NCBI GenBank assembly: GCA_028583605.1
Contig: CM053328.1
Coordinates: forward strand, 37,122,110 to 37,186,109
Source: Dastarcus helophoroides
Taxonomy: Eukaryota; Arthropoda; Insecta; Coleoptera; Bothrideridae
DNA length: 64,000 nucleotides
Reading direction: 5' to 3'
Below are positions 40,001 to 52,000 of the stretch, piece by piece (the first letter of the stretch is position 1; each line of letters opens with the position of its first letter). Below the pieces are notes generated by a model, which was given only the letters and a program-made list of their open reading frames with translations, made no database searches and had not been told where the DNA came from. The position numbers and the translations under genes were made by a program.

Positions 40001-43000
40001 TTGTATCACGGGTTGCATCGCAACATCCATAGATACAAACGTCCTCGGCGTGACTTTACTTTCATCTAGTTTTGACAAATGACCAATTAAATGTTCTGTA
40101 ATTAAACAGTTAAACGTGCTTAAAATTGAAAATATGTACAACCGCAACCATAGACTAGTTTCGGCCTTCCTTGGCCTCATCAGCAAGGTACGGTGGTTGT
40201 ACACACTTCCAATTTAAAGCCATTAGTCAGTCGTATAAGTATCCAAGAGAGCAAACCTCCATTGGGTGACTTGTAACTGACTTTTAACTGTTTATTACGC
40301 AAACATTCTCGCTACATGCTAATTGCTCTCTTGGATACTTATACGACTGACTAATGGCTTTAAATTGGAAGTGTGTACAACCACCGTACCATGCTGATGA
40401 GGCCAAGGAAGGCCGAAACTAGTCTATGGTTGCGGTTGTACATATTTTCAATTTTAAGCACGTTTAACTGTTTAATTACAGAACATTTAATTGGTCATTT
40501 GTCAAGAATGCCAGAAACAAAAAATAAGACACATTTAAAAAATAGGTCGGAATTGGGAAAAAGTTTAGATCTCTGAGAGAAAGATACCATTTGTGCACAC
40601 AGTTGAATTTTGAATTTCAAATAAAACAATGAATTTTATGAAAAATGGGAAAGTTTTGAAAGAAATCTAAATTCCCAGAAAATTATTACCTTTGACAAGT
40701 TGCTACAGATAAAAAAGTTTAAGAAATATTTTGGAATGTTAAGACTCCAGGGGTGGTTACCAGGTCATTCAATAAGTCCGTAGGATAAGTAAAAAAAAAC
40801 AAAATATTAAAACAAAAATTAACATTTCAAAAGAACCGGAAATTTAGATAAAGGTCGTGTAAAGTCTTTAAAAAAGAAGTCGAATTTTGAGAAAAATAGT
40901 CAAACCATTTTTATAAAAAAATCCAAATATACTCAAAAGGGGAAATTGGAGAAACAAACCTAAGTCAAATTTCAAAAAAGATCCAAATTGGGAAGAATGC
41001 CAGAAAAAAAGACACATTTCAAAAATAGGTCGAAATTGGGAAAAAGTTTAGATCTCTGAGAGAGAGAGAGAGAGATGCCATTTGTGCACACAGTTGAATT
41101 TTAAATTTCAAATAAAACAATAAATTTTATGAAAAAAGGTGAAAGTTTTGAAAGAAATCTAAATTCCCAGAAAATTATTACCCTTGACAAGTTGCTACAG
41201 ATAAAAAAGTTTAAGAAATATTTTGGAATGTTAAGACTCCAGGGGTGGTTATCAAGGTCATTCAATAAGTCCGTAGGATAAGTAAAAAAAAAACAAAATT
41301 TTGACAAAACTCGATTTTATTATTCAACATAGTTGCCTTCGGGGGCGGTACAACGAGTATAGCGATTTTCCAACTTTTCGATATCACTTTTATAGTACGA
41401 TTTCTCTTTCTCGTCAAAACAGGCCTCAATTTCAGCGATTACTTCAACATTGGACTTAAATGTCTTTCCAACAAGCATTCTCTTGAGATTTTAAAACAGG
41501 AAAAAGTCGCTGGGGGTCAAATCTGGAGAATACGGTGGGTGGGTAAGCAATTCGAAGCCCAATTCATTCAATTTCGCCATCGTTTTAATCGATTTGTGAC
41601 ACGGTGCATTGTCTTGGTGAAACAACACTTTTTTTCTTTTGCAAATGTGGCCGTTTCTTTGCGATTTCAGCCTTCAATCGATCCAAAAGTGCACATTAAT
41701 AGTCGCTGTTGGTGGTAGTTCCTTTTTGGAGATAGTCGATCAATATTATTTTGTTCGCATCCCAAAATACGGAAGCCATCACCTTATCAGTCGACTGTTG
41801 CGTCTTTGCTCGCTTTGGATTCGGTTCGTCGACTGCTGTCCACTCAGCTGACTGTCTTTTGGATTCTGGTGTGTAATAGTGAAGCCATGTCTCATTTATT
41901 GTCACATATCGACGATAGAATTCCATTTTATTGCGGTTTAACAGCTCCAAACACTCCTCTGAAGCATCGATTCGTTGTTTTGGTCGACTGTGAGATCACG
42001 CGGCACCCACTTTGCACAGAGCTTTCACATACCCAAATGTTCATGTAAAATGGTAAAAACGCTACCTTTACAATGTCAGCTAGCTCGTGCACCTTCAATT
42101 TGCGATCGTTCATAACCCAATTTGTGGATTTTTTCCATGTTTTCTGGAATAACAGCCTCATTTGGGCGTCCACTGTGCTCTGCATCATTTGTGCTGGTAC
42201 GACCACGTTTAAATTCAGCAATCCACCTCTCTACCATTTGTCTCGATGGGGGAGAGTTCTGATAATGTTTATCAAGCCACCGTTTGGTTTATTTTTTTTT
42301 CATCAAAAAGCAATGCTTTATCAAAACTCGAAATTCGCTTTTTTCCATTTTTTTTTTTCAATAACAAAAGTTGCTTCACACAAAATGCTATAACTCACGA
42401 ATCAATAGTCAGATTGCTGTCAAATTTATACCCGTATCGTTTGAAGGTTAGAAGTAAATAAAAATCATATGAAAAAATTCTAATAACGCCATCTATGTGT
42501 CATCCTATGGACTTTTTGAATGGACTGTTATTTAAAGCCCTAAATTATTGAGAAATAGAACCTCAAATTGTCAAATTCCCAAGCAACTCTCTCCCACAGA
42601 CGACACAAATTCAAAAAATGAATCTTCCACTCGTTAGGCTGCTTATTTAAACAAATCAAGATCATCATGAGACAAAATCACCGATCTGCTGTTCTCCACA
42701 TATATCTGAATACAGAACTATTAAGACGCTAATACAAACTCGCCTATTTGCCGCTTCTTTGGCATGATCCGCCGGTCTTTTCATAATTTGATTGCCAGAC
42801 CTTCAGGGTGCAATTTCTCATATTTGAAATTTCGGTAATAAAGCTCATTTAGTAATGACACATTTTTAAATTTGCGGTTTCGACTTTTTTTGGGGGCTAC
42901 TAGGAAGTGCCTTAATTAGGTGAAATGGAATTAGTGTTGGCGCATGGAATTCGTTGAAGTTGTTAATAACCTCGTTCCACCCATAATTCATGTTGAATGG

Positions 43001-46000
43001 AGGTGGTCCCAACTCATTAGGAGATCGCCTTAGAAGAGATATTTTTTTGATGCTTTTTAAAAGAGAATACAGTCTGTTCTGATTGTTTTTTTTTTTAATT
43101 TCTAAACATGTCGAAATTTAGATATTCTTTGGATCTTCTTTGCTAAGTTGTGGTCAGTTGGATTCATACTGAATGGCATTTTATTCACCAGTTGCTTTTT
43201 CCACACTTCTAGAGTTTTAGTTACCTCTTTTTGGTTAAGGATTGGTACTCTTTCTCAAAAACGATTGCGTTAGATTTCAATTTGTCAATCTCTGTTTTTT
43301 TTAAGTTTAATCCACTCGAAAAGGATAATCCCATTATGCTTTTAAAGCACTGCGAGTAGGATGCGGAAACAAGAGTAGATGGCGATGAACCGCCTTCTTA
43401 AACAAGGATAGAATGTAATTTTTGGGAAAAATCCTTTCGCGAACAAGTTCCATAACTTGGAAGTTCAATAGAAAAAAGAGTCTTCGTAAGCAGAAGTCCT
43501 CACTGTATCAAGCTGGACCTCACAGGAATTTGCTGTCTCCGACTGTCTAGTACTGTCAAGAATCTTGCCCTTGAGGGGATCAATTCTATTAGTTCCTGCC
43601 AGCATCTTTCGTGATAGTACTTGTAGAAAAGAGACAAGTCACCAACCATACGCCGGTGCTCTAGTGTTTCAAGAGAATCGGTCAGAAGTTCTCACTGTGT
43701 CATGCTCAGGAGCACAGGAATTCGCTGTCCTAGACTGTCTTGTATGCCTCAAAAATCTTGCCCTTGGAGGGATCAATCCTATTAGTTCTTGCGAGCATCT
43801 TCCATAATAGTACTTGTAGAAAAGAGATAAGTCGCCAACCATCCGCCTGTGCTCTATTGCTTCGAGAGAACCGGTCAAATTCTCGTCATCAATTAGGCGA
43901 ATCGCTCTTCTTTGAATTGAATCCAAGAGAAAAGTGTGTTTGGGGCTGAACTCCAAACACGAGAACAGTATTGGCTAGTGTTGGTCTAACTTGAGCTTTG
44001 AATAGTGTTAATAGCTGATGAAATATGAAGTACTTTTTAGCTCTAAAAACAAAACCTAGCTTCTGAGCAGCGGATTTGGCAATGGCGCACACATGATCGT
44101 CCCAAGGGAAGTTAGTGCTCGCACTCCCAGGATAGATAGATTAGATTCCATCGGACTCCACCGTCCATTAGTATGTTTGTTGCATCATCCCTTGATGTTT
44201 TCTCAGAGGAAACCGCGGCCTGAGTTTTTGAAGCATTGAACTCGACCAAATTGTTCTTACCCCATTCCAGAATAATCTCGAGATCCCGATTAATGAATCT
44301 GTTGTTCCCTTAGTCGATCTGAAGCAGCGATAGACAATGGTTTGTCGGAGAAAAAAGACGATACAAGGTTACTATCATTTGCGTCGCTGTATATAGGATG
44401 GGAAGTTGAAGCTGAGAGATCGTTTATGTGTAACAGAAATAGAGTAGGAGACAGAACAGATTCCTGAGGCACCCCCGCGTCAATCGTGATCGTATTTCGT
44501 GATCCACGCTTTCTTTCCAGAGGCGAGGAATTTCGTCGTTCAGTTTTTGTTTATGACCCTCTGATTTGATAACTATTTCTCCCTGTGCGTGCAATTTGGG
44601 AAATAACCATCCAGTTGCACATCCTTTTTTTTTGTCTACATATTTCTCGATCTTTTCCAGAGAAGAGTTATTTAGAATTTTCTATTTTTTTCCCACCAGC
44701 CTTCTCATTTTGTAACTATTAGAGTCTATGCATTGGAAAACTTAAAAGTGGTTTGGAAAAAAAATCATCCAAATGCTTATTCTTTTTATCTGACTACATG
44801 GTTCAAGATCCATGCTCTCTTTCCAGAGGAGAGCAATTACAGGATTTCCTTTTTTAGATCGGTTCTCAAATGTGTAGCCTGAACCTAAACATAATTTGGA
44901 AAAAACACTGCTTTTTATCTATTTAATATTCGTGATCCACACTTCCTTTTCTGAGAAGAGCAATTTCGTGATTTCGTTTTTTTCAGTAGTCCTGAAACGT
45001 GGTAACTATTCCAGAGTATGCGTTGGAAAACCTAAAATTTGGAAGAAAATTCCTCCAGCTGCACATCCGTTTTGTCTACCTACATATTCCTGATCCAAGC
45101 TCTCTTTTCGGAGAAGAGCAATTTCCTGATTTTCTCTTTTTCAGCAGTCCCCAAACCTAGTAATTATTCCAGAGTATGCGTTAGAGAACCTAAAAGTAAT
45201 TTGGAAGAAAATTCATCCAACTGCACATCCGTTTTGTATATCTACATATTCGTGACCCAAGCTCTTTTTTCGGAGAAGAGCAATTTCCTGATTTTCTGTT
45301 TTTCAGCAGTCTTCAGACCTGGTAATCATTGGAGAGTATGCTTTAGAGACCTTAAAAGTAATTTGGAAGAACATTTATCCAATTGCACATCCGTTTTGTA
45401 TATCTACATATTCGTGATCCAAGCTCTCTTTTCGGAGAAGAGCAATTTTCTCTTTTTCAGCAGTCCCCAGACTTGATTTCGTTTTTTTCAGTAGTCCTGA
45501 AACGTGGTAACTATTCCAGAGTATGCGTTGGAAAACCTAAAATTTGGAAGAAAATTCCTCCAGCTGCACATCCGTTTTGTCTACCTACATATTCGTGATC
45601 CAAGCTCTCTTTTCGGAGAAGAGCAATTTCCTGATTTTCGCTTTTTCAGCAGTCCCCAGACCTAGTAATTATTCCAGAGTATGCGTTAGAGAACCTAAAA
45701 GTAATTTGGAAGAAAATTCATCCAACTGCACATCCGTTTTGTATATCTACATATTCGTGATCCAAGCTCTTTTTTCGGAGAAGAGCAATTTCCTGATTTT
45801 CTGTTTTTCAGCAGTCTTCAGACCTGGTAGTCATTGGAGAGTGTGCTTTAGAGAACTTAAAAGTAATTTGGAAGAACATTTATCCAATTGCACATCCGTT
45901 TTGTATATCTACATATTCGTGATCCAAGCTCTCTTTTCGGAGAAGAGCAATTTCCTGATTTTTTTCTTTTTCAGTAGTCCCCAGACCTGGTAGTTATTCC

Positions 46001-49000
46001 AGAGTATGCGTTGGAGAAACTAAAAGTAATTTGGAAGAAAATTCATCCAACTGCACATCCGTTTTGTCTCTCTACATATTCGTGATCCAAACTATCTTTT
46101 CGGAGAAGAGCAATTTTCTATTTTTCAGCAGTCCCCAGACCTGTTAGTCATTGAAGAGTATAAGTTAGAGAATCTAAAAGTAATTTGAAAGATAATTCAT
46201 CTAGCTGCTCATCCGTTTTGTCTCTACATATTCCTCATCCAAGCCCTTTTTTCGAAGAAGAGCAATTTCCTGACTTTCTCATTTTCAGCAGTCCCGAGAC
46301 CTGGTAGTTATTCCAGAGTATGCTGCACATCATTGTCTATCTATGGCTGTCGTCATTTTGGTTTGTCTACATATTTCGTGATCCACTCTCTCTTTCCAAA
46401 GAAGAACTATTTCGCCATTCCCACTTTCTGCTGTTCCTTTAGTCGATCTGAAGCAGAGATAGATAATGGTTTGTTGGAGAAAAAAGATGACACAAGGTTA
46501 CTATCATCTGCGTAACTGTATATAGAATTGGAAGTTGAAGCTAAGAGATTGTTAATGTGTAACAGAAATAGAGTAGGAGACAGAACAGACCCCTGAGGTA
46601 CCCCTGCTAATTGCAAATGTCTCGGATGAGACGCCATTAACAACCTGAAGAGATCTGTCAGCAAGAAAATTGGATATCAAATAACAGAGTCCAGGAGGAA
46701 GACCATAAGATGTTATTTTGGCGAGAAGAGACCGGTGCCAGACTCCGTTGAAAGCCTTTGAGATATCCAATGCCACAATCCTAGCCTCACCATGTTTTTT
46801 CATAGCTGAGTTACAGATATGAGTAACATATGCCAGTAGATCGCCAGTGGAACGTTGTTGTCTAAGACCGTATTACCTGTCGAAGATAATTCTATTTTCC
46901 TCCAGATATTTGAGAATCTCGATGCTGATAACCTTTTCCATCACTTTTGTTTGTCGAAATTGTCAAATGAAATGTTGAGTTTTTGAGCTATCAAGTTTTC
47001 CATAATTAGAAAATGTGTCTCAGTTTTGATTAATAGCAACCGGTATTTGTTTACATTTGATGAAGATTGAACTATCCAGATTTGAAATTTTTGGATCTTT
47101 CTCACGAGAATCGTCCTCAATTTTGAGTAACCTCCTTAAGTTTACTCCCAGGTTTATTTAAAATGTTCTTGATGCTATAAATTGTACGGAAATTTGATTA
47201 GTCGTTAGCGAACACTCATTTGGTTGACAACCCAAGTTATTAAAATCAAAAAATTTATAAATATGATCAAGGGCGGATTTAAGGGTGCAGGAAGCTAAAC
47301 CTATAAGCTCCCACTCTCTCTCTCTCTGAATAGAATTTTCCAATAAAGTTAAGTACTCAGGGATTTTCTTGACCAGGAATCGGCAAACTTTTAAACCTAA
47401 ACAAACAAACTTTTAAACCGAAAGAGTCATCGGCAAAAAAAATTGATTTCGTGAATTTCAAAGAGCCACAAATTTTTATTTCTGTTTTTACATTTTATTT
47501 CAAAATTAAATCAGATAAGATGAGAGAGGCGCATCCAAGGAACGTTCTTCAGTTTCTCAACAAGGTTGGTTGGCTGAATGAATGACCAAGGACACCTCAA
47601 TCACGGGGATAGCACAATGGGCCCGGAAAAGGTGGCCTAAGTGCTGGCCTAAATTTTTAGGCAACCCACAACGAATCCAGAATCCAGAATCCAGATAAAT
47701 CAAACAAAATATGGGACAGACAGTCTCATGTAGTCAAATGAAAATATATTCAGCTCAAAAGACTTTTTATTTCTCAAAATTTAGACCCTTACTTCAAAAT
47801 TTACCTTTTTTTCTCAATTTCGACTTTTTTAATGCTTCTCTATATTAGGGTTCTTTTTTAATATCTATTTTCTTCCTAAAATTAGACTTACCTCAAATCT
47901 TACTTTCTTTTCAAAACTCGACAATTTGTAAAACTGTTTATTTTTTTCTAATTCGACTTACTGGAAGATTCGACTTATTTTTCAAAAATTCATCTTTTTT
48001 TAATTTTTTAATAAAAAGTAATTGGAGACGTTAAGTAAAATAGATCTTAAAGATCTCAATTTTTTCAAAGTTTTCCTTTTTCAAAATTTGGGTCTATTTT
48101 CAAATTTTACTTTCTTCCAAAATAACATTTTTTCGACTTTTGTTCTAAATTGCGGCTTTTTTTAGAACTTTCTATATTCTTTTTCAAATTCGTCCCTTAA
48201 CCAAATTTCGGCATTTTCCCCAAAATTGACTTCTACTAAACATTTAAACTTTTATTTATTTTCTACAAATTTGGACGTGTTACGCAAAATTCGTTTCGAA
48301 ATTTCGATTTTTAAAATTCGACATTTTATTGTTTCTGAAAACTGCGATTTTTTTGCCGAAAAGTATCTACATATTTTTAAAATGTTTGACCTAATCTTAA
48401 AATTTGACTTTCTCTGGGAAATTTTGACCTTTAACACTTCAACACTTTTCTCGAAATTTCTATATTCTTTTTAAAATTTGTTCATTTAGCCATTTTGTCC
48501 AATTATTGACTTTTAGTAAACATTTAAACTTTTATTTATTTTCCACAAATGATTTGTTTCACTAAATTCGATTTTTTTCCAAATTTTGACTTACAATTCG
48601 ACATTTTATTGTTTCAGCAAGTTGCGATTTTTTCGACGAAATTTGTCAATTTTCAAAATGTTTGGACTTATCTCAAAATTTGATTTTTTTCTTAAAATTT
48701 GACCTTTATTTAAAGTTCAACATTTTTCTCGAAACTGCAAGTTGTATCAACATTGTCTTTTCTTTCAAAATTATTTCATCAATTCTATCAAAATTCGAGT
48801 TTTTCTGAACATTTGGAATTTTTTTAATTCGTGCTGTTCTCGAATTTCAAATTTATTCTCAAAATTTAACTTTATCTGAAAAAATGTTATTTTTTGTTTT
48901 CTACTCCTCTCGACTTCTGAAAAAGTTCGAAAAATTATTTTAAGTTTTTTTCAATTTATTTAACATTTCTTCGGCCCAGTTTGGAAATATTTAAATTTTT

Positions 49001-52000
49001 TTTTCTGGTTTGTTGACATTTTTCTAAACAGTTTTTCAAATGCGACTACGTGATATTTAAATTTATTGAGAACGTCACTTCATGACAGTTCACAAATTAA
49101 GAGGTTAGTTTATTTTACATAGAATAGTAATAATGAAAAATAGGAGACCAAAAAATTAGATATGGAAAAAATAAAAATTTTGTTTTTTTGATAAATTAGG
49201 AAAATATAAAAAAATACATAAAAAGGTTGTAGCACTGGACATCGATGTTTCGCTCTCATTTGAGCTCGTCAGCAGTGCATAACATGGAAAGGGAACAATG
49301 CGGAAGAAATACTTAAAAATAAAAAAAATTTTTAAAATATAAAAAAGAAAAATAAAGAAATTTTAACATGAATAGACGTTTCATCATCAATTGAATGTGT
49401 TAAAAATTTACTGTGTTAAAAATTTAAATATTTGAAGCCCGATCCACAAGAAACAACTACTCCGAGGGCTAATACCCCTTCCGGCATTGAACTACACTTG
49501 TGGGTCGAACTTATATGCTCTTGGTGACTACTGTTCCTAACCGCTGAAATCTATTCAGCTTGGTAGTTAGAAGCACTCACCATTTGCGGAGTCCGTTCGT
49601 TCCGTTAGAGGAATAGGTTTATTCTTCATGGTAGACCCTTATTGACCGGAAATATTATGTTTTTTTCAATTTATTTAACATTTCTTCGGCCCAGTTTGGA
49701 AATATTTAAATTTTTTTTTTTTGCTTTTTTGACATTTTTCTAAACAGTTTTTGAAATGCGACTACGTGATATTTAAATTTATTGAAAACGTCACTTCATG
49801 ACAGTTCACAAATTAAGAGGTTAGTTTATTTTACATAGAATAGTAATAATGAAAAATAGGAGACCAAAAAATTAGATATGGAAAAAATAAAAATTTTGTT
49901 TTTTTGATAAATTAGGAAAATATAAAAAATACATAAAAAGGTTGTAGCACTGGACATCGATGTTTCGCTCTCATTTGAGCTCGTCAGCAGTGCATAACAT
50001 GGAAAGGGAACAATGAGGAAGAAATACTTAAAAATAAAAAAAAATTTTAAAATATAAAAAAGAAAAATAAAGAAATTTTAACATGAATAGACGTTTCATC
50101 ATCAATTGAATGTGTTAAAAATTTACTGTGTTAAAAATTTAAATATTTGAAGCCCGATCCACAAGAAACAACTACTCCGAGGGCTAATACCCCTTCCGGC
50201 ATTGAACTACACTTGTGGGTCGAACTTATATGCTCTTGGTGACTACTTCCTAAAAGTTTTGAAAAAAAGTAGAAAATTTCAATAGTTCAAGTTTGAAAAC
50301 AATCTTTTCTTTTAGGTCGAAGATTAAGTTGGAAATGTTTAAAAACATGTATAAACAAAATTGAAAAAAAAATAGAACTTTTTTAAAAAAAGTCAAGTTT
50401 TCAAAAAGAGTCGAAATTAAAAAAAAAAGTCGAAGTTTTGAAATGGAATCGAAATTTTACGAAATATTAGTCGAAAATGTCAATAAAAGATTTTAAGAAA
50501 GGTCTGACTTAAACAAAATCACAATTTTCAAATAAAGGATCGACAGTTTGCAAAAAATGTCAAAAGTTTGAAAATGCTGGAAAAAAATAGTCAAAATTTT
50601 TGAGTTTGTCAAAAATTTTAAGTTTTGGAAAATGACTTAAATTTTGAAAAATTCAAACATTTAAAAAAGGCTGGAATTTGCAACAAAGTGGGAATTAAAA
50701 TGAAAGTTTGAAAATTTCCAAAAAGTGCAGATTTAAGAAAAGGTTAAAATTTTTAATAAAGAAAGTCGGAATTTGTTGACAAGGCGAAAATGTTCAAAAT
50801 CTTTCAAATTTCCAAAAGAAGTTAAAATTTTGCATAAAGAAGAAATTTTCAAAAGAAAATGGTCGAAATTTATAGTCGTAATTAAAAAAATAACAAAATA
50901 TGCAAAAGATTTGCGAATTTTTATTGAATTTACGAAATAATTTCGAAAAGTGTAAATTTTGAATAATTGGGAAATTTGCACTTAAATTTTCAATAAAAAC
51001 CAAATTTTTCGAAACCGAAATATTGAAAACAAGTGAAAATTATCAGGTAGATCGAGGTTTTCAAAACTCGAAATATTGAGAAATTAAAATTTTGGAAAAA
51101 GTTTAAATTTTTGGTAGTTAAAATTTTCAAAGTGGAACATTTTTAAAAAAAAAACATTAAAATTTTGAAAAAATGTCAAACATTTCATAAAATGTCAATA
51201 TGTTCAAAAAAATCGAAATTTTGAAAGAATTTCGAAAGTTAAGACGTAACGAATTTTTCAACAAAAAATATCAAAAACTAATCGAAACGTTGCAACAAAA
51301 AGTCGAAATTTTGAGAAATAGTTGACATTTAAATAAAAACCAGTCGAAATTATTAAAAAATCAAAATTTTCAATAAACAAATTATAAGTTTTTAAAAAAA
51401 ATTATTAACCAAGATGAAATTTAGAAGAAAGTCAAATATTTAAAAAGTCAAAAGCCAGTTTTGAAAAAAATTTTTATTTTTATAAAAAGTAGGAGTTTTC
51501 AAATGGTAAAAAAGAAAAAAAATGTAATAATTAATTTTAAAAAAATGCACAGGAAAGAAAGACAGAACATCGAAAAATTCAAATATTTACGAAAAATACG
51601 GAAATTTTTATAAGAGTATTCACAATTTTTCAAAAAAGTCAATACCTCAAAATAAAATGAAGTCGAGATTACAAAAAAATCTAAATTTTTAATACAGTCG
51701 AAATTTGAAAAAACAATCCATTCTTTCAAAAAACGCGATATAATCAAAAGTTTTCATTGTCAAGTTTTCAAAGAAATCTAAAATTTTCGAAAAGTAACGT
51801 TTTCGAAAATGTCGAGAATCTTAAAAATTTTAAAACGCTAAACATTGCCTGCAGCACCCCCATTAGTTTTGACTACGAGCCGCCACTGGATAGTAGCTAC
51901 ATTTTACACAAAACGGCGCTTTAATCAAATCATTTTTTGCAACATTTTCGATTCATTCGTTTATTACATTAAACTCGAATTTACGTCAGTTCATGTCAAA

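Larger units (their letters stand above)
39875..40503. mobile_element. Penelope-like/retrozyme-like insertion with inverted 181-bp repeats carrying hammerhead ribozymes
   Basis: The element is flanked by AAGAATGCCAG at 39864-39874 and 40504-40514, and the paralogous site near 40995-41005 shows a single AAGAATGCCAG, so insertion with an 11-bp target duplication is directly visible. Inside are about 199 bp of unique sequence, an inverted repeat 40074-40254, a 68-bp spacer and the opposite arm 40323-40503. Each arm holds a type-I hammerhead ribozyme motif. Penelope-like elements are known to carry such ribozymes in their terminal repeats (pLTRs), which may be inverted. No reverse transcriptase or GIY-YIG domain remains, so this is a truncated or non-autonomous copy. 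Confidence 0.8.
39655..41290. repeat. Tandem duplication (~500-bp unit); first copy interrupted by a Penelope-like insertion
   Basis: Copy 1 (about 39655-40805) and copy 2 (from about 40790) align through AAAGAAGTCGAATTTTGAGA, CAAACCATTTTTATAAAAA, AAAAAGTTTAGATCTCTGAG, CATTTGTGCACACAGTTGAA and AAGACTCCAGGGGTGGTTA. Copy 1 contains 629 extra bases (39875-40503) flanked by 11-bp direct repeats; copy 2 lacks them. Copy 1 also ends with the first ~47 bases of the mariner that is complete after copy 2, so the duplication happened after mariner insertion. A slightly expanded GA run marks copy 2 near 41055. Confidence 0.88.
48944..50247 (-). mobile_element. Penelope-like element with two direct 589-bp terminal-repeat-like copies
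   Basis: Copy A (48944-49532) and copy B (49659-50247) are nearly identical and exactly 715 bp apart; 126 bp of unique sequence separates them. Both contain CTTCGGCCCAGTTTGG, GACTACGTGATATTTAAAT, the hammerhead ribozyme, GATCCACAAGAAACAACTAC, ATACCCCTTCCGGCATTG and CTACACTTGTGGGTCGAAC. The arrangement matches tandem pLTRs of Penelope-like elements or a retrozyme dimer. No reverse transcriptase is present. The ribozymes fix the element strand as minus, antisense to gsb. I saw no clear target duplication because the flanks are low-complexity. Confidence 0.75.

Noticed and set aside
45039..45993. Two near-identical ~147-residue plus-strand frames with signal-peptide-like hydrophobic parts
   Set aside because: They lie in the 163-bp tandem array; their similarity reflects a local ~500-bp duplication and there is no promoter or splice evidence.
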